Program-made: the position numbers and the translations under genes
Notes under the pieces: model-generated
The model's database searches: none
What the model was told of the DNA's origin: nothing
Seen by the model: only the letters and a program-made list of their open reading frames with translations
Shown: one piece after another, positions 1 to 41,574 of the stretch
Numbering within the stretch: the first letter of the stretch is position 1
Layout: each line of letters starts with the position of its first letter
NCBI GenBank assembly: GCA_022747635.1
Contig: JAKTNV010000060.1
Coordinates: forward strand, 62,001 to 126,000
DNA from: Hetaerina americana
Taxonomy: Eukaryota > Arthropoda > Insecta > Odonata > Calopterygidae
Length of the DNA: 64,000 nt
Direction of reading: 5' to 3'

Positions 1-541
1 AAAATATATTCATTTTAATATTTCACGAAAAAAATATGCGCCAGAATTAAGCCTTTTATCCTTTAACGTGTTAGTTATCTCTCATTTGCATGAAGCAGTC
101 GCGCACCGCTGTTAGAATGCACGACCAGTCCATTCATTTATGGAACAGGGTTATTTCTAGAGTGAGCTTCTAAATTCTCTTATTCTCTCTTTATCCCGTG
201 GAAATTGAAAGCGTCCTATTGCGAAATGGAAATGACATCATTGATTTGGCATTAAATGGTCCCCTTTAACATGATGTTGGATTCATTCACAGCAGTTCGT
301 AAGCGCCGCCCCTACTCTCTTTAAAGCGATTCCTCTAATCACCGACATATCACTTTCCGCGCATTTTATTCAGAAGTCTCCGTGAGGAAAAAGAATTTAA
401 ATTTTTCCTTCTTTTGAAGGGTTTTTTTTGCAGGAAAAGTTTTTGTCGTTTGTTATTCTTCACCGATTCTTCGAACCGACCACAGCTCTTTACGAATAAC
501 AATTTCTCTTCCCCGTCATCCCCCTCTGCGGGCCTTTGCAG

Positions 542-29872
<29,331 letters not shown>

Positions 29873-30135
29873 TTTCATCCTGAACCAAAACTGTGATATT
29901 AAAAACGTGATCATCTCAAAATTTTTGAACGTAGGCCTGTAATTTAAATGCGGATTGTACACAGTATTCTTATAGATGTTGAAAGTTATATGTGATTTAA
30001 GTTATTTAAATACCATTGTATTATGTTTTCATAAAAGAAATTATCCATGCATCGGAGTTGTACTTCATTGTATTCTGGATCAGGACTTAAACTTTTAAAA
30101 GCTGATGAATAAAAGTTTGGCAGAGAATATGCTGC
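29873..30135 (+). other. RFX 3' untranslated region with poly(A) signal
   Basis: AT-rich sequence follows the stop. A canonical AATAAA lies at 30108-30113, 236 bp after the stop, so cleavage is expected near 30125-30135. No longer frame or splice site interrupts it. Confidence 0.65.
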
Positions 30136-32149
30136 CTACCAGGAATGTGAATTGTCAAATTACTCTTGGAGGGCCCAAAAATACAAGCCCCTTGCTGCTG
30201 AGATATTTATTGACTGGAATTTGATTTTTGCTCGTTGTGCACATCTCCAAAAGTGTGGTTGTCTGTTTTCTTTTTGCAAACGTCTACTCCCAGATTGATA
30301 GAAAATACTAAATTTGCCATTTTCTAATGTAAATTGAGTGTGAAGTGTTTAGAGAAAGCACCGACTTTTTCAAGGTAAGTTTCAGTGCAGTGGGCTGACG
30401 GTATGCTTGGTCAACTGCGCTTGCCTGAATTATATTTAACAATGCTTTCACCAAAGGAGAAATGGAGATTTCGTTTCGGGGGAACAACGGGGGATCTGAT
30501 CACGCACTCAATTCATCTCTCAGCAGATGACTCTGTCGGGTCGGGCCGTTACTTGTTCGGGAGTTTACCTGGGGAGCCCTGAGCAAGCTCTGCGGACTGA
30601 GATATCTCACGCTCTCTATCCATGCACGATATATTTCGCTCTAAATGCTGATGCCTACGATAATGACTGGTTTGGACGAGATTTTCAACGCAACCTCATA
30701 CCGTGCCACAGAAAATTCAGAATTAAGCGCTTATGAATGTTTGATCTAACAAGAGCAGCTGCATAGCCACGAGTATGAATTTATTCGAGCAATTTAATGC
30801 GTGATGACATGGGCCTCAAAAAATATACTGTCCAATGGGAATTCTCAAATTAACTAATAAACTTCGGAAAAATATATCAATGTTATCGAATATTTATAGT
30901 TTCATATAGGTGATTTTCATGATAATTGTTTCAATAAGAGGAGAAATGATAACTTAATACTGATATAAATCGTATTTCACAGTTTAGAAACTTATGCAAC
31001 GCGCATTATTCAAATTTAAATTTATTATTTATTGAGTTATTTATATAAGAGTTATTCGATTAATTTCAAATGGTTTTGGTGAGCAAAGAGCATAAATAAT
31101 GATATCCTTAAGACATATTCACAAACTGGTGCATAGTATTCTAAAGCAAATCGAAGTACCCTTAACATTCTCTTCTTATCTTAATAATCTTTTGCTGGAA
31201 AGCCAGCGAAAAAGCTTTCGAAGATTTAGCTTTAAAAGATTCAGCTACTCTGCAGCACTAAAACTGGTGGCAATAAAGTGTACTACATTTATGTCTAAAA
31301 CTATAACGGTATATATTTTGAATGTGTAATCCGACTGGTGAAAGGTAATAACGCTTAATTTTTGTAATAATGGGAGACCTGGACAGATCATTGCACGGGA
31401 TAGGTTGTTACATCAAACTTTCCTTATGTGACTGCAGGAAGAGAACGTTCCGAGCATATGGCCCTTGTCAGCCTGTCTAACAATCATTATAACTGTTAAA
31501 ATTTAAGAAACTTCGAGGAAATGGATGTTATCAAGTTTTTGTTTTTGTGAGCTGAAAGTAAATGTTCTTTGTTATCGTTCGTGACTTCATGTTGGAATTA
31601 TGCGTTATGCAGTAATCATAAAATTCTTTACTTTGCTAAAGCAAAGAATTGGTAATACTAAAGCAAAGTTGATGAACCAAGTTCATTTATCAATGTGGTA
31701 CAGTCATTGATTTTGGGAAAAGCATGGTTTCCGATTATTTAACGACCAAGTAAAATGGTGCGCCCTGATTTAGCTTCCAACGATGTTGGCTGTCACTAAT
31801 TTACAATAGTAAAAACGTATGAGGTATTCTGTGTAGACGAGGTATTCAGTGATCGTGCAAAGAAAACTGCTTTTTCCGATTTGGTGGAGGGCACTGTAGC
31901 TGGTAACAATTAGGCATTATTTCAAAAAGGTTTCTATCATAATTAATGTAAAGCCATTTTTTAAGATCTAAATATTTATCGTTTTTAATATATGATATAC
32001 ATGTTGGTTTTAATTGCAATGCTACAGCATTTGTAACTTCTCATTACCATTGTCTCTTTATTTCCTACAATCAAAATTTTAAATGAATTCATTTGAATAC
32101 CTTATTGAACATCGATGCAACCTACCCCGGTTTTAACAATGTACTCCAT
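30136..32149. other. Intergenic, nothing recognised
   Basis: AT-rich sequence downstream of the RFX gene. Frames at 30385-30582, 30527-30736 and 31099-31329 (+) are short and have no homology. A small AAAGCAAAG-rich hairpin lies near 31620-31670. Confidence 0.5.
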
Positions 32150-32465
32150 TGCGGGGAGGATCGGGATGGTACGGTGGCTAATGTACTCTCTTCGCACCTA
32201 GATGATCCAGTTTCGAATCTTAGAGGTGGCAGATCTTTTTCAGTGGTATCCCTATCCCAGTTCTCTATCTGAGATGATTTGACGAGGACACTTTAAGTGA
32301 GTACGCCGTCCGTCGGATGGGACGTTAAACTGCGGACGCAATGGAGCCTTTCGTAAAGAGTAGGCTAATGCCATCTCCGGGTTTCTTTCCGTCCTTCTTC
32401 CATTCCCATTGGTGCAAATGACCTCAGCTGTCGTCCACCTCCCCTAAAACTACTACTACTATTAC
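32150..32465 (+). mobile_element. SINE-2 (tRNA-derived), copy 1
   Basis: The head is gggatggtacggtggctaat. The middle carries gagtacgccgtccgtcggat and gggacgttaaactgcgg. The end cctcagctgtcgtccacctc precedes a (CTA)n tail. The B box has decayed (agtttcgaatctt). Confidence 0.78.
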
Positions 32466-32636
32466 CCCCATTGTGGGGTAAGTTGCTTCAATTTACCCTT
32501 CTATGAAAAACAAATTTTAAGTATGTACATATATGTGTAAAATTAATATGCGCAAAAGTTTGAATATCTTCAAAACGTACATATTATTAAGTGCCGTGAG
32601 CATGGAGTATGTAGTAAACAGAAAATGAATCTTCTT

Positions 32637-32946
32637 GGGGATCGAGATGGTGCGGGGGCTAACATACTGGCTTCCCACCCAGAGGGCCCGGGTTCAAATC
32701 CCGCCGGTGTTGAATATTTTTCAGAGGTATCACGATCACCTACTAGAGGTGCTTTGTGGAGGGCATTTTGAGTGAGTACGCCGTCCGTCTGATGGGACGT
32801 TAAGCTGTGGACCCCTTGGCGCCTTTGGTAAAGAGTAGGCTAATGCCGACGCCGGGTTTCTCTCCAGCCTTCATCCTTTCCTGTCCCTCCCCTATGGCGT
32901 AAATGACCTCAGCTGTCGGTCGCCTCCCCTAAATACTACTACTATG
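32637..32946 (+). mobile_element. SINE-2 (tRNA-derived), copy 2
   Basis: A better-kept copy with B box GGGTTCAAATCCC at about 32690-32702, the same gccgtccgtctgatgggacg / ttaagctgtgga middle and a (CTA)n tail. It lies 171 bp from copy 1 in the same orientation. The gatgggacgttaa block resembles a conserved SINE central domain (possibly Nin-DC), stated from memory. Confidence 0.8.
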
Positions 32947-33218
32947 AGTCTTCATGGACGATTAACTTAGACCGATGATGCCGAAATATTCCGCTTTTTT
33001 AAGAACACCACCTTTTTCGTCAACGGCACTCTTTCCGACTGCAAAGTTATCGTGCCCATGTGTAAATGCGATGAATGACACCCTTGTAAGTGATTTTTGA
33101 CTTTACTTAGAGTGAAGAGCATTTAAAGTATGCCTTAGAGCAGATGATCTCCCAGGTAACGACGCTGAATGAGGGTATCCTATCAATTCTCACCCCAAAT
33201 GAACTAAATGTGCAGTGG

Positions 33219-33990
33219 AGGGCTGTCAACAAAGTAACTTACGTTTCAGCCTGACAAGGCGGTTAATAGGGAAAGAGCCTCCATCTAAGTGTCTAAACCT
33301 AAACTTTGTACGCATCCTGCTGTGGTAGTGTGAAGGCTGTGGTTCTTCCACTTATCTCACTGCAAACTTAAAATGCGCGCTGCAATAGAAAATTCCGCGA
33401 GTTGTGAAGTGCGATCTGTGATTAGGATTTACTGGCAAAAAAACCACAAGCCAATGGAAAATCAAAGGTAACTTTGTGAAGTGTACGGAGACAGAATATT
33501 GAGTGAAGACGAAGTGAGGCAATGGCTCATTCAGTTTAAAAATGGCCGCACCAATGCTCATTACGAGGACTGAAGTGGTCGGCCTAACTTTGTGACAGTG
33601 AACTGATGGCCAGTTCTTGGACATCATGGACATTTGTCCATTCACTCTTAAATTAACAATATCACCGTCGCACAACACTATCACTCATCAATTAGTAGGT
33701 GCACAGCACAAATTTCCCGATGAATGTCAGCAGCTTTGAAGTTTATTGCCAGTAAAAACCTCATCACTAAACGAATTTTACATTTCGCGGGATTTCCAGT
33801 TGTATTGTTCATTTTAACTCGCTGCTGGGAACAAACGACGAACGGTGCGGCCTTCCAAACACTGCAGCTCCAAGCGTACTGCCCTATGGTGTGTTTGTTT
33901 GTGCGAGTGTGTGTCAATACAGTAAACATTCGGCTTCCCCCACTACTTCGCTCACCACACGCAAACGTAAGTTACTTTCTGGACTACCCT
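33219..33990. mobile_element. Composite mariner: two transposase N-termini head to head
   Basis: The ends are inverted repeats (agggctgtcaacaaagtaac and, inverted, agggtagtccagaaagtaac). On the + strand from 33373 a transposase N-terminus is readable: MRAAIENSASCEVRSVIRIY, then LCEVYGDRILSEDEVRQWLI and FKNGRTNAHYED, followed by stops. On the - strand from 33812 a different N-terminus reads MNNTTGNPAKCKIRLVMRFL and INFKAADIHREICAVH. The two converge near 33655-33715. Neither has a catalytic domain. Confidence 0.78.
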
Positions 33991-34067
33991 CGCACCTAAT
34001 CCGCATTTCAGCGAAAACTGGACAACTCACATTAATGTCATCTGCAGCAAAATTGTTACCGGTGTTT

Positions 34068-34077
<10 letters not shown>

Positions 34078-34139
<62 letters not shown>
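34078..34139. repeat. (TA)n microsatellite
   Basis: About 30 TA units, 90 bp beyond the composite mariner. Overlapping frames are repeat artefacts. Confidence 0.95.
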
Positions 34140-34140
<1 letters not shown>

Positions 34141-36249
34141 TCATTTGTATATCCGCCCTGCAAGTGGAAAGATCCGGAGTTCACATCCCGGTCTAGGAAT
34201 TATTTTTGCATTCGTGATCTGCTTGATTCCGCCTTCCCCACCTCTCCTGTGTTCGTCCTTTATGTGTGTTCCTATCCCTTTTCCTTGTATCTGTTTCTGT
34301 ATAAATCAGCGGGACTCTTATTCATTCAAGCAATACGTTCATTCTAGGGATTCTTGTCGATGATTTAAATTTATTGTTTACCCTGAATTAGTTCATTGCT
34401 AGTAATAAGTGATTTCGAGCCATCCGAGGGCTGGATAGTGCTACATAGAAATAGACATCTTTAAATCATTTGGTGTCGAAGAGAATGAAGACAAAAGGAC
34501 ACTGTTTGATTCTGGCAAATTTCAAATTGAAAGTTTTGATAAATACGCTAAGAAAAAATCATGAATACTCTCGGCATCATCGTGTTTACATTAAGGAAAT
34601 ACTCTTTGGTTTGTAGGTAGATCAATTCTAGGGAAACTATTATTGGAAATGCAACCGATCGATATCATTCAAACCGGTCAAAGTGCGTGGAACAAAGGAG
34701 GTTGTGAAGGAGATTATCACTGATTCATTAGGCTATACGTACTATGCCATAAATAAGCATGAAAAATATGCTCGTTTGCTCAACTGGCACTCTTTGACAG
34801 TACAAGCATCAAGGCATATATTCATTGCTGTTTTGCATCAGTGGCATAATTAATTAATAGCTGAGAAAAGATAGATCATATAGAAATTAGCTGAAGCAAC
34901 ATGTGTTTGGCCAAAAAAACAATCGTTTCTGGATTAATTGAAACTGAAGAAGCAATCAAATAGGGAGGGACATTACTTTGTAGTTAATGAATGTATAAGT
35001 AAAATCAGAAAGAAATTAAATGAACCCTTGAGCCGGTATCTCCCAATCTGACGAATTTTCATCGGTGCTTTAAAAAAGTTTATTGCGTGATATTGCTTTT
35101 CAGTTGCGTTATTCACAAACAGCTTACAAGGTTTCTACGGTAGACTGTCATGCCATTCCACACATAGATCGCTATTTTCGTGCGGGACGCAAAAAATGCC
35201 GATGTGTGTTTATCCGAAGAACTACTATATCACGGCACGCCGCTGGTAAGTAAGTATTAGAGCAAATGTTTTTGCAGCTTCTCCGGTAAATCACTCCCGG
35301 TGATGAAGTGTTTTAATAATTTTGGCCAGAAAAATTGTATTTACCGGCTCGAGGGGCATTCTCAGGAAAAATGAGATCAAGATTCCGATACCCAGTCCTT
35401 TCACGGCTGCCATTGCTTAAGTATTGAGCGTGCTCAAAATTTAAGCATGGGCAATTACAATAAATTAACCACCAACGATAATATTTTCAAAATTCATTAA
35501 TTTACTTAGCAATGAAGTAGCCGTCGTAGAGCCTATATAGTGAAAGTTACCAATTATCTGCCACTAGATTTATTTTCTGTTGAAGATGCTCCTTGGACAT
35601 AGAATGAAGCTTATGAGATAAAATGGATACGACGAGGATGGATAAAAACATCCTGATAACAAGAGGCGTGGCTTGACCATAGTACACAATACGTTCATAC
35701 TTCAAGACTCATTAGCCAACAATATATTTGAGTGGTAAATTAAATGCTTGTTCGATGCCAGGCTGTATTTTTGTCAAAGCCTTAGACTTTTTGACAGCAT
35801 AAGATTTAAATTGGACGATTAAACTAAGTTTTAATGAATCCGGTTTTGCGTTCCGTTTTTGCGTCGTTGCCATAGCCCGTTATGTCTGCGGCAGTGCCAG
35901 ATGGAAACAGAAGACGGCGAGAACCCTTCCGCCGTGTGTTTTAATGGAACCTCGCGTATATTGAATATATACTGTACACTCGCTCGAAGTGATGGGAGAT
36001 AAATAAATGACAGCGAGCTTAGGTTTTCGCTCGGCGCTACTAATGCGGCTCACTAGATTTGATATGTGCAATTTCTGCGGCGTCAAAACATGAGGCGGCC
36101 GTACTGTCTGCGGCATCACGAAATCGGTGCATGAAAAGGTACATGTGTTAATGCTGTGAGGTTTGCAGCCAGATGGCCAGTTTTTTAGGAATTGCGCGCA
36201 GGTGGATATGGATAATCGAAAAAACGTCCATGGGGCGTTTTCCCATACC
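34140..36249. other. Intergenic, nothing recognised
   Basis: The longest frame (35880-36338 -, 152 codons) runs out of a SINE and shows no domain I recognise, so I do not call it a gene. The 35860-36240 portion is CpG-richer and may be another unidentified repeat. Confidence 0.45.
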
Positions 36250-36488
36250 TGAGTAAAAAACACAGTATCCGAAGGTCGGTTTTGATAGGCTATCGCAGAG
36301 TTCACCCAGTACTTAGCCAAATGTCGTGTGAAATTCACTCATCAGGGTATGGGAGCCAGTGCCTTTCCCTGAGCCGGTTTCCCAGGAAGATCTGGTAACC
36401 GAATAATCACACCGCTTGATCGGGAATCGAACCCGCGCCCTACGGTCAGCAGTACAACGCTCTACCCCTGGACTACCGCAACCCATCG
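36250..36488 (-). mobile_element. tRNA-derived SINE-1
   Basis: Read on the minus strand, it has head gggttgcggtagtccagggg, B box GGGTTCGATTCCC, then atcttcctgggaaaccggct, agggaaaggcactgg and a degraded aaccgaccttcgg end. Confidence 0.8.
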
Positions 36489-36599
36489 TGCCGGAGTACT
36501 TCATCAAAATACGGCTAGATCGTGATTGAAATATTATGCCTATACAATCCCTTTTGAAAGTGGGCCGTTCGAGGAAGTAATTTTCCATACTATGTATCT

Positions 36600-39500
36600 A
36601 TCAATTTCTACGGGTTCAGTTTGACCCGGTTGCAGCTTCCTCTCATTCCCCACAATATGTAAAATTTCTCAGTTAATGTCTCCCTCAATGTGCAACTTTT
36701 CTCCATTCTCCTCCACACCCACATCTCAAAAACATCTTCTTAACCCTCACCCTCTTGCCTCAAAGAGAAGGTTTGTGGATCCATACAACTCCACACTCCA
36801 TATCACAGTACTGTAAACTAATTATCATTTTTTCACACCTTTCATTAGATTACCTGTGATCAAATCTCGCCTCTTTCTACAGTTCAATTCTTTACCGCAC
36901 GCCCATTTTCCTCCAGGGTACTGGCTAAATACGAATTCCTCTACCTGCTATAGCTCATTCCCTCATAATAGATTAACTAGAGCATTAGTAGTAGCAAATG
37001 CTACCCTATTCCTTTTATCTGGCTTCTGTCATTCGATTTGTCTGTCAGGGGTACCCTGACAGACAAGCAGCTATCATACACAGGAGCAGTTATCATTTCT
37101 ACTGCTTGTGAAGTTCTTGGGTTTATTGGAAACTCTTTCAGAGCGTTAGTTTTACAGTCTATATAAGGGCGCACATAACAGTAATATGAGTGCAAATAAC
37201 AGTAATGTCGTAATAGACAAATGCAGACCATGTGTTTTTCGCTCTCTCTTTGCGATTCTCGTCCCTTTTTTAATTATCCCAAAAGTCCCCTATGGTGCCA
37301 AATATCTTGCCGGTTGGTCATTCTTCATATAACTACTGTAATCTGTCTCTTTTAATTTGAGAATTACGTGGAGAATATTTACAACAACTGGCTCTTCTCC
37401 AGTGAGAGAGAGCTTTGATACAAAAATCGATGCCAAACAGTTCTAGATTATCGGACCAGGGCAAACAAAAGAGAATGAGAGAGGCAGGGAATTTGATAGC
37501 ACGATGAAAAATAATAATAATGGACGGAAAATAAACCGATTGAGCAGACTATATCCGGTCCGCTCCTCCCGAATGTTCTCTGATTCTTGGTAATAGCTGG
37601 GAAGTTAGTCGTTGATTTTCTTCTCTTCTCTACAATTGGAGAAATTTCACTATGTCTTCATACAAATCCATGGCATCGCTAACAAAAATTTAGCGTACTT
37701 TTTCAGGAAGAGTTTGACTACAATTTTTTTCCATTCCAAGGGACGAAATCGTAGTGAACCCTCGAGAACCGATGTGTCTTCCTCTTTGGGGAAATGTTTA
37801 ATAATTATAGTGCTTATTAGAAAGTGTTATTGAGTTCTATGGTCTTATCTCTTCTGCCATAAATTAGTTACATTTTGTCTTTCTTTACGTTTTCCTTGCA
37901 ACGTCATGTCTGATATCGATGAATCTATAAAGTCTGGTAAATTTACCAGTGATCAATGCTTGAGCAGTGTATATCAAGTGTATATAAGTGCACTCAATAT
38001 TTTTTGTTTCTGCCATACTGGGAGGAAGTATTTCCTATGATTCAAAAGGGGGAGACAAAGTTGAGTATCATGTTTGTCTCATTTTCTCTACCATAGAGTT
38101 GATAAATGCCTCTGTCAAATTCTGAAGGAGAGACTTGCAATTCTTTAAGTGCTGCCTTGTTAATTAAATTTCAAATATCTCATTTTCTCCATATTTGTGT
38201 ACCAGGATTTAGTGGCAAATATTCTGACTGCAGATTTCTCCAAGGCAATTATTTAAGACAGCAAGGAAATTTCAGTCCTGGAAAATTCTCCTGACCTAAA
38301 GGTTCATTGATTTAAGGATAAAAAATGCATTCCTGGTATAGGCTATCAAAGCAGTTTCCCTCATCTGCTCAACTATTCATTGTGTAGAGGGAATTGCTAG
38401 AGTATTTTAATGACCAAAAACTATCAAGATTCAATTAATTTCATTAATATCTGGCCTAACTCCTCACTATTTATTCATTATCAAATTTCAGGATCATGGG
38501 TTAAAGTTTCAGCATAAGTTGGAATATTGGTAATATCATGGTAAAACTTAAATATTTTTTATAGGGTTATATTCTTTCGTCACTTCTTACTACTAGCATA
38601 AGGGATATGTGAATTTTGGGAATTAAGGATGGAGGGATCGCTTAATGGTCTATAAACCTGAAAAAATTCAGAGAGACTGACTACAGCATTTATGTTCTCA
38701 ACTTCTCACATTTTTTAGGGACAGGGTTTTACATACTCCTTGAATTCTCCTGTATTTCACTGTTGACAATAGACCAAACAAAATCAATATATTTGTGAAA
38801 ATTGCAGACATAGAATTCTGATCCTTAATTTGGTAGTCAATAATACTGCACCCCTTCAAGGAACACTTTTGGAAATGATGCTTTGCCAATCAGGGGTCTG
38901 ATTTGACCACTTTACTCTCACTCACACAAGCCAAAAAATATCACAGTCAAAATGGGTCATAATTACAAATAAAAACAAAAGTTCCCTCTGCCACTCTAGT
39001 AATGAAAAATATTGAAATGAGGAACCTCAACTTTGAGAAATAGGAATCACCTTTCATAAATAAAAGAGAAGGTTATTTCTGATACGATGTTATTCCAGAT
39101 ACCACTGCAAGGTGTGCAAGGATTAAATGCAGTTATGGTATTTGAAAACGACTCAAAAATCCACTTTTGGAATAAGAGCTATTCATACAAATCTCTTTAG
39201 AATAGGTACCCCATCATTTAAACTGATATTAGCTAATTACTGGTTGAATTCTTGGAATAGAATTTTATAAATTTATAAAGGTAAAGAGGGACATTTTTAT
39301 TTTGGCCAGAAAACCCCTACTGGTAGAGAAAGCATCATACTGGTGGATTTGGCATATATCACCTACATTTACCATTCAGGTATAAATAACCTGTGGCATC
39401 TTAAACAGTTAGTGCATGGAATTTTTACTTCCACAACAAACCAAAATAAATCATTTGAATAATACAGGGAAATACAGAACGAATAGATATAGGGGGACAT

Positions 39501-40078
39501 TGGTGTTGTCATTCCTGTATGTCCAAGTTTTCACCAAAGGTTGTGTGACTTGAAAATATTCATTAAATCCTTCTTCCCGAAAGCTAAGTCCTGGAATTAT
39601 GAGATGTGTATGAATTCAAGGCCATTAATAGTATCCATTGAGAGGCTAACACTAAACAAAAGTTGTTCTCTGAACTTTTTTCTTCTTAGCACTTATCGCT
39701 ATTATCTCATTCCATGCAGCCGGTAATTTCCCCATATTCTATAGACTCCAGATAATTATTGACCAAGACAGTTTATTGGGTTAATATGAGATTCCATTGC
39801 TCCTTCCTTACATGATGCTCTCCATGCTGGAGTTGATCAACACTGATGATTCCTGATTAATTGTGCTTTGTAAAGCAGAGGGTCATAGTTGCAGCCACAT
39901 TTGCCCAGACACATCCAAGTATCTTGGACATCAGAAAGTGCTTCTTGGTTGCTGAACCTTAAACTCACAGTAGCAGAAAAGATTTTCTTAGTTTTCTTAG
40001 AGCCCCTGCTCTGATGATGGTGCCTCATCTTATATTATCAGTAGCATATAAGTCATGAAATCAGATTAATACTCCTCC
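36600..40078. other. Intergenic, nothing recognised except one short hairpin
   Basis: AT-rich with scattered short frames and no supported exon. A perfect 13-bp hairpin lies at 37038-37066. Confidence 0.5.
37038..37066. repeat. Perfect short hairpin, 13-bp arms
   Basis: TTGTCTGTCAGGG, loop GTA, then the exact reverse complement. No terminator context (T-run or gene end) accompanies it. Confidence 0.88.
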
Positions 40079-40530
40079 GTTTAAATGAATATACTTTGTA
40101 ACTTCCACACAATTTTTATTCGTACTACCGGTTTCAACGCAACGGCGTCATCATCAGGTACAAACATTTTTCGGGCACAGGGTTGTATATATATGCACTC
40201 TTGGGAAAGGAATGTTGGGGGAGGGTGGGTGGGGTGAATGGCTAATGGGAGGGAGAGGGGTTAGGGGGGGGGTTAAGCCGCGTGGCTGGCAGGTAAAGGT
40301 CCGTTGGCGGGGTTACCTGCCAGCCACGTGGCTTAACCCCCCCCCTAACCCCTCTCCCTCCCATTAGCCATTCACCCCACCCACCCTCCCCCAACATTCC
40401 TTTCCCAAGAGTGCATATATATACAACCCTGTGCCCGAAAAATGTTTGTACCTGATGATGACGCCGTTGCGTTGAAACCGGTAGTACGAATAAAAATTGT
40501 GTGGAAGTTACAAAGTATATTCATTTAAAC
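40079..40530. mobile_element. Near-perfect palindrome, 218-bp arms, with hammerhead-like core in each arm (family A)
   Basis: Arms 40079-40296 and 40313-40530 are equal in length and complementary with one mismatch found (40280 against 40329); the spacer is 16 nt. The right arm has CTGATGA at 40452, a 5-bp stem II (GACGC/GCGTT), GAAAC at 40474, a minimal stem III (ACC/GGT) and a GTA site at 40481-40483. GTAC pairs with GTAC as stem I. The left arm carries the same on the other strand. Inner arms are G-rich/C-rich. It has no ORF. Confidence 0.85.
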
Positions 40531-41574
40531 GAACATGAACCTCCACAAAGTTGAGCCCGAGACCATAGAATTCATTAATACTCCTACATATCTATCAGTT
40601 TGCTTATCTATCTACATATTTATCAGTTTGCTTAGCAAATACAATCATGTAAGCCCATTGGAATACCATAATCTTTTTGTTTTCTAGAGTATAAATCAAC
40701 TTCACACCTTAATTATATTGACTGAAAATGCAAAGTGTTATATTTTTTCCAATAATTTATCACTCTTAAATGAATTTCTGGCATAAGTATGTACTTTTGT
40801 GCCAATGGAAATGTATCAAAAGGTTCCATTGCCAAGACCAAAGGTTCGAATACATCACCTCAGACATAACCCAATGTTATAAAATCATTGTTGAGTCAAT
40901 TCATCATTAATGCTTGTTGATGATAACTATGGGAAAAATGTGTATGAAATCATTCCTCCCTTATGTGATAACCTGTAGAACTTCGGGATGCAACATACAT
41001 TTCAACAGGAACAACTGAAATTTCAATTGAAATCTTTCACTGATTATTCAATTATTACCTTAGATATAATACAAGCAATTATTGTTCCAGGAAAAATATT
41101 GCATTCTATGGCATTATATCACACTTCATCATGCTTTCCACAATATTTAGGAAAATCAACATTTGCCAACCATTATAATTCATAAGGCACTGTCTGCGTC
41201 TGCCAAGGTAAAGCATGTGATGCTGGATGGGAAAAAGTGTATAATGTTAAATAACATTTAAAGCTTAAATATGAATTGTCATGCAATTGTATTTTTGGGC
41301 TGGGCTAAGGAAACACTTTTACTTATTCTAAACAAATATTTTAAATTAATTGGAAATAAATAGAATGACTCAGATATATTATTAAACAAATATTTTGGGT
41401 TGGTAACCTTTATGCAAGTTTAGCTTGCTATATGTACTAGATAACAAGGGAACAAAACTCTTTAAATTAATTCTGTTTATTTTCTTTGAAATTTACTTTT
41501 GCGTACCATCTTCTGCTATCACCAAAAATGTCTTTTTATTGTATGACGAATTTCTAATCTATAGTAAAGAACTT

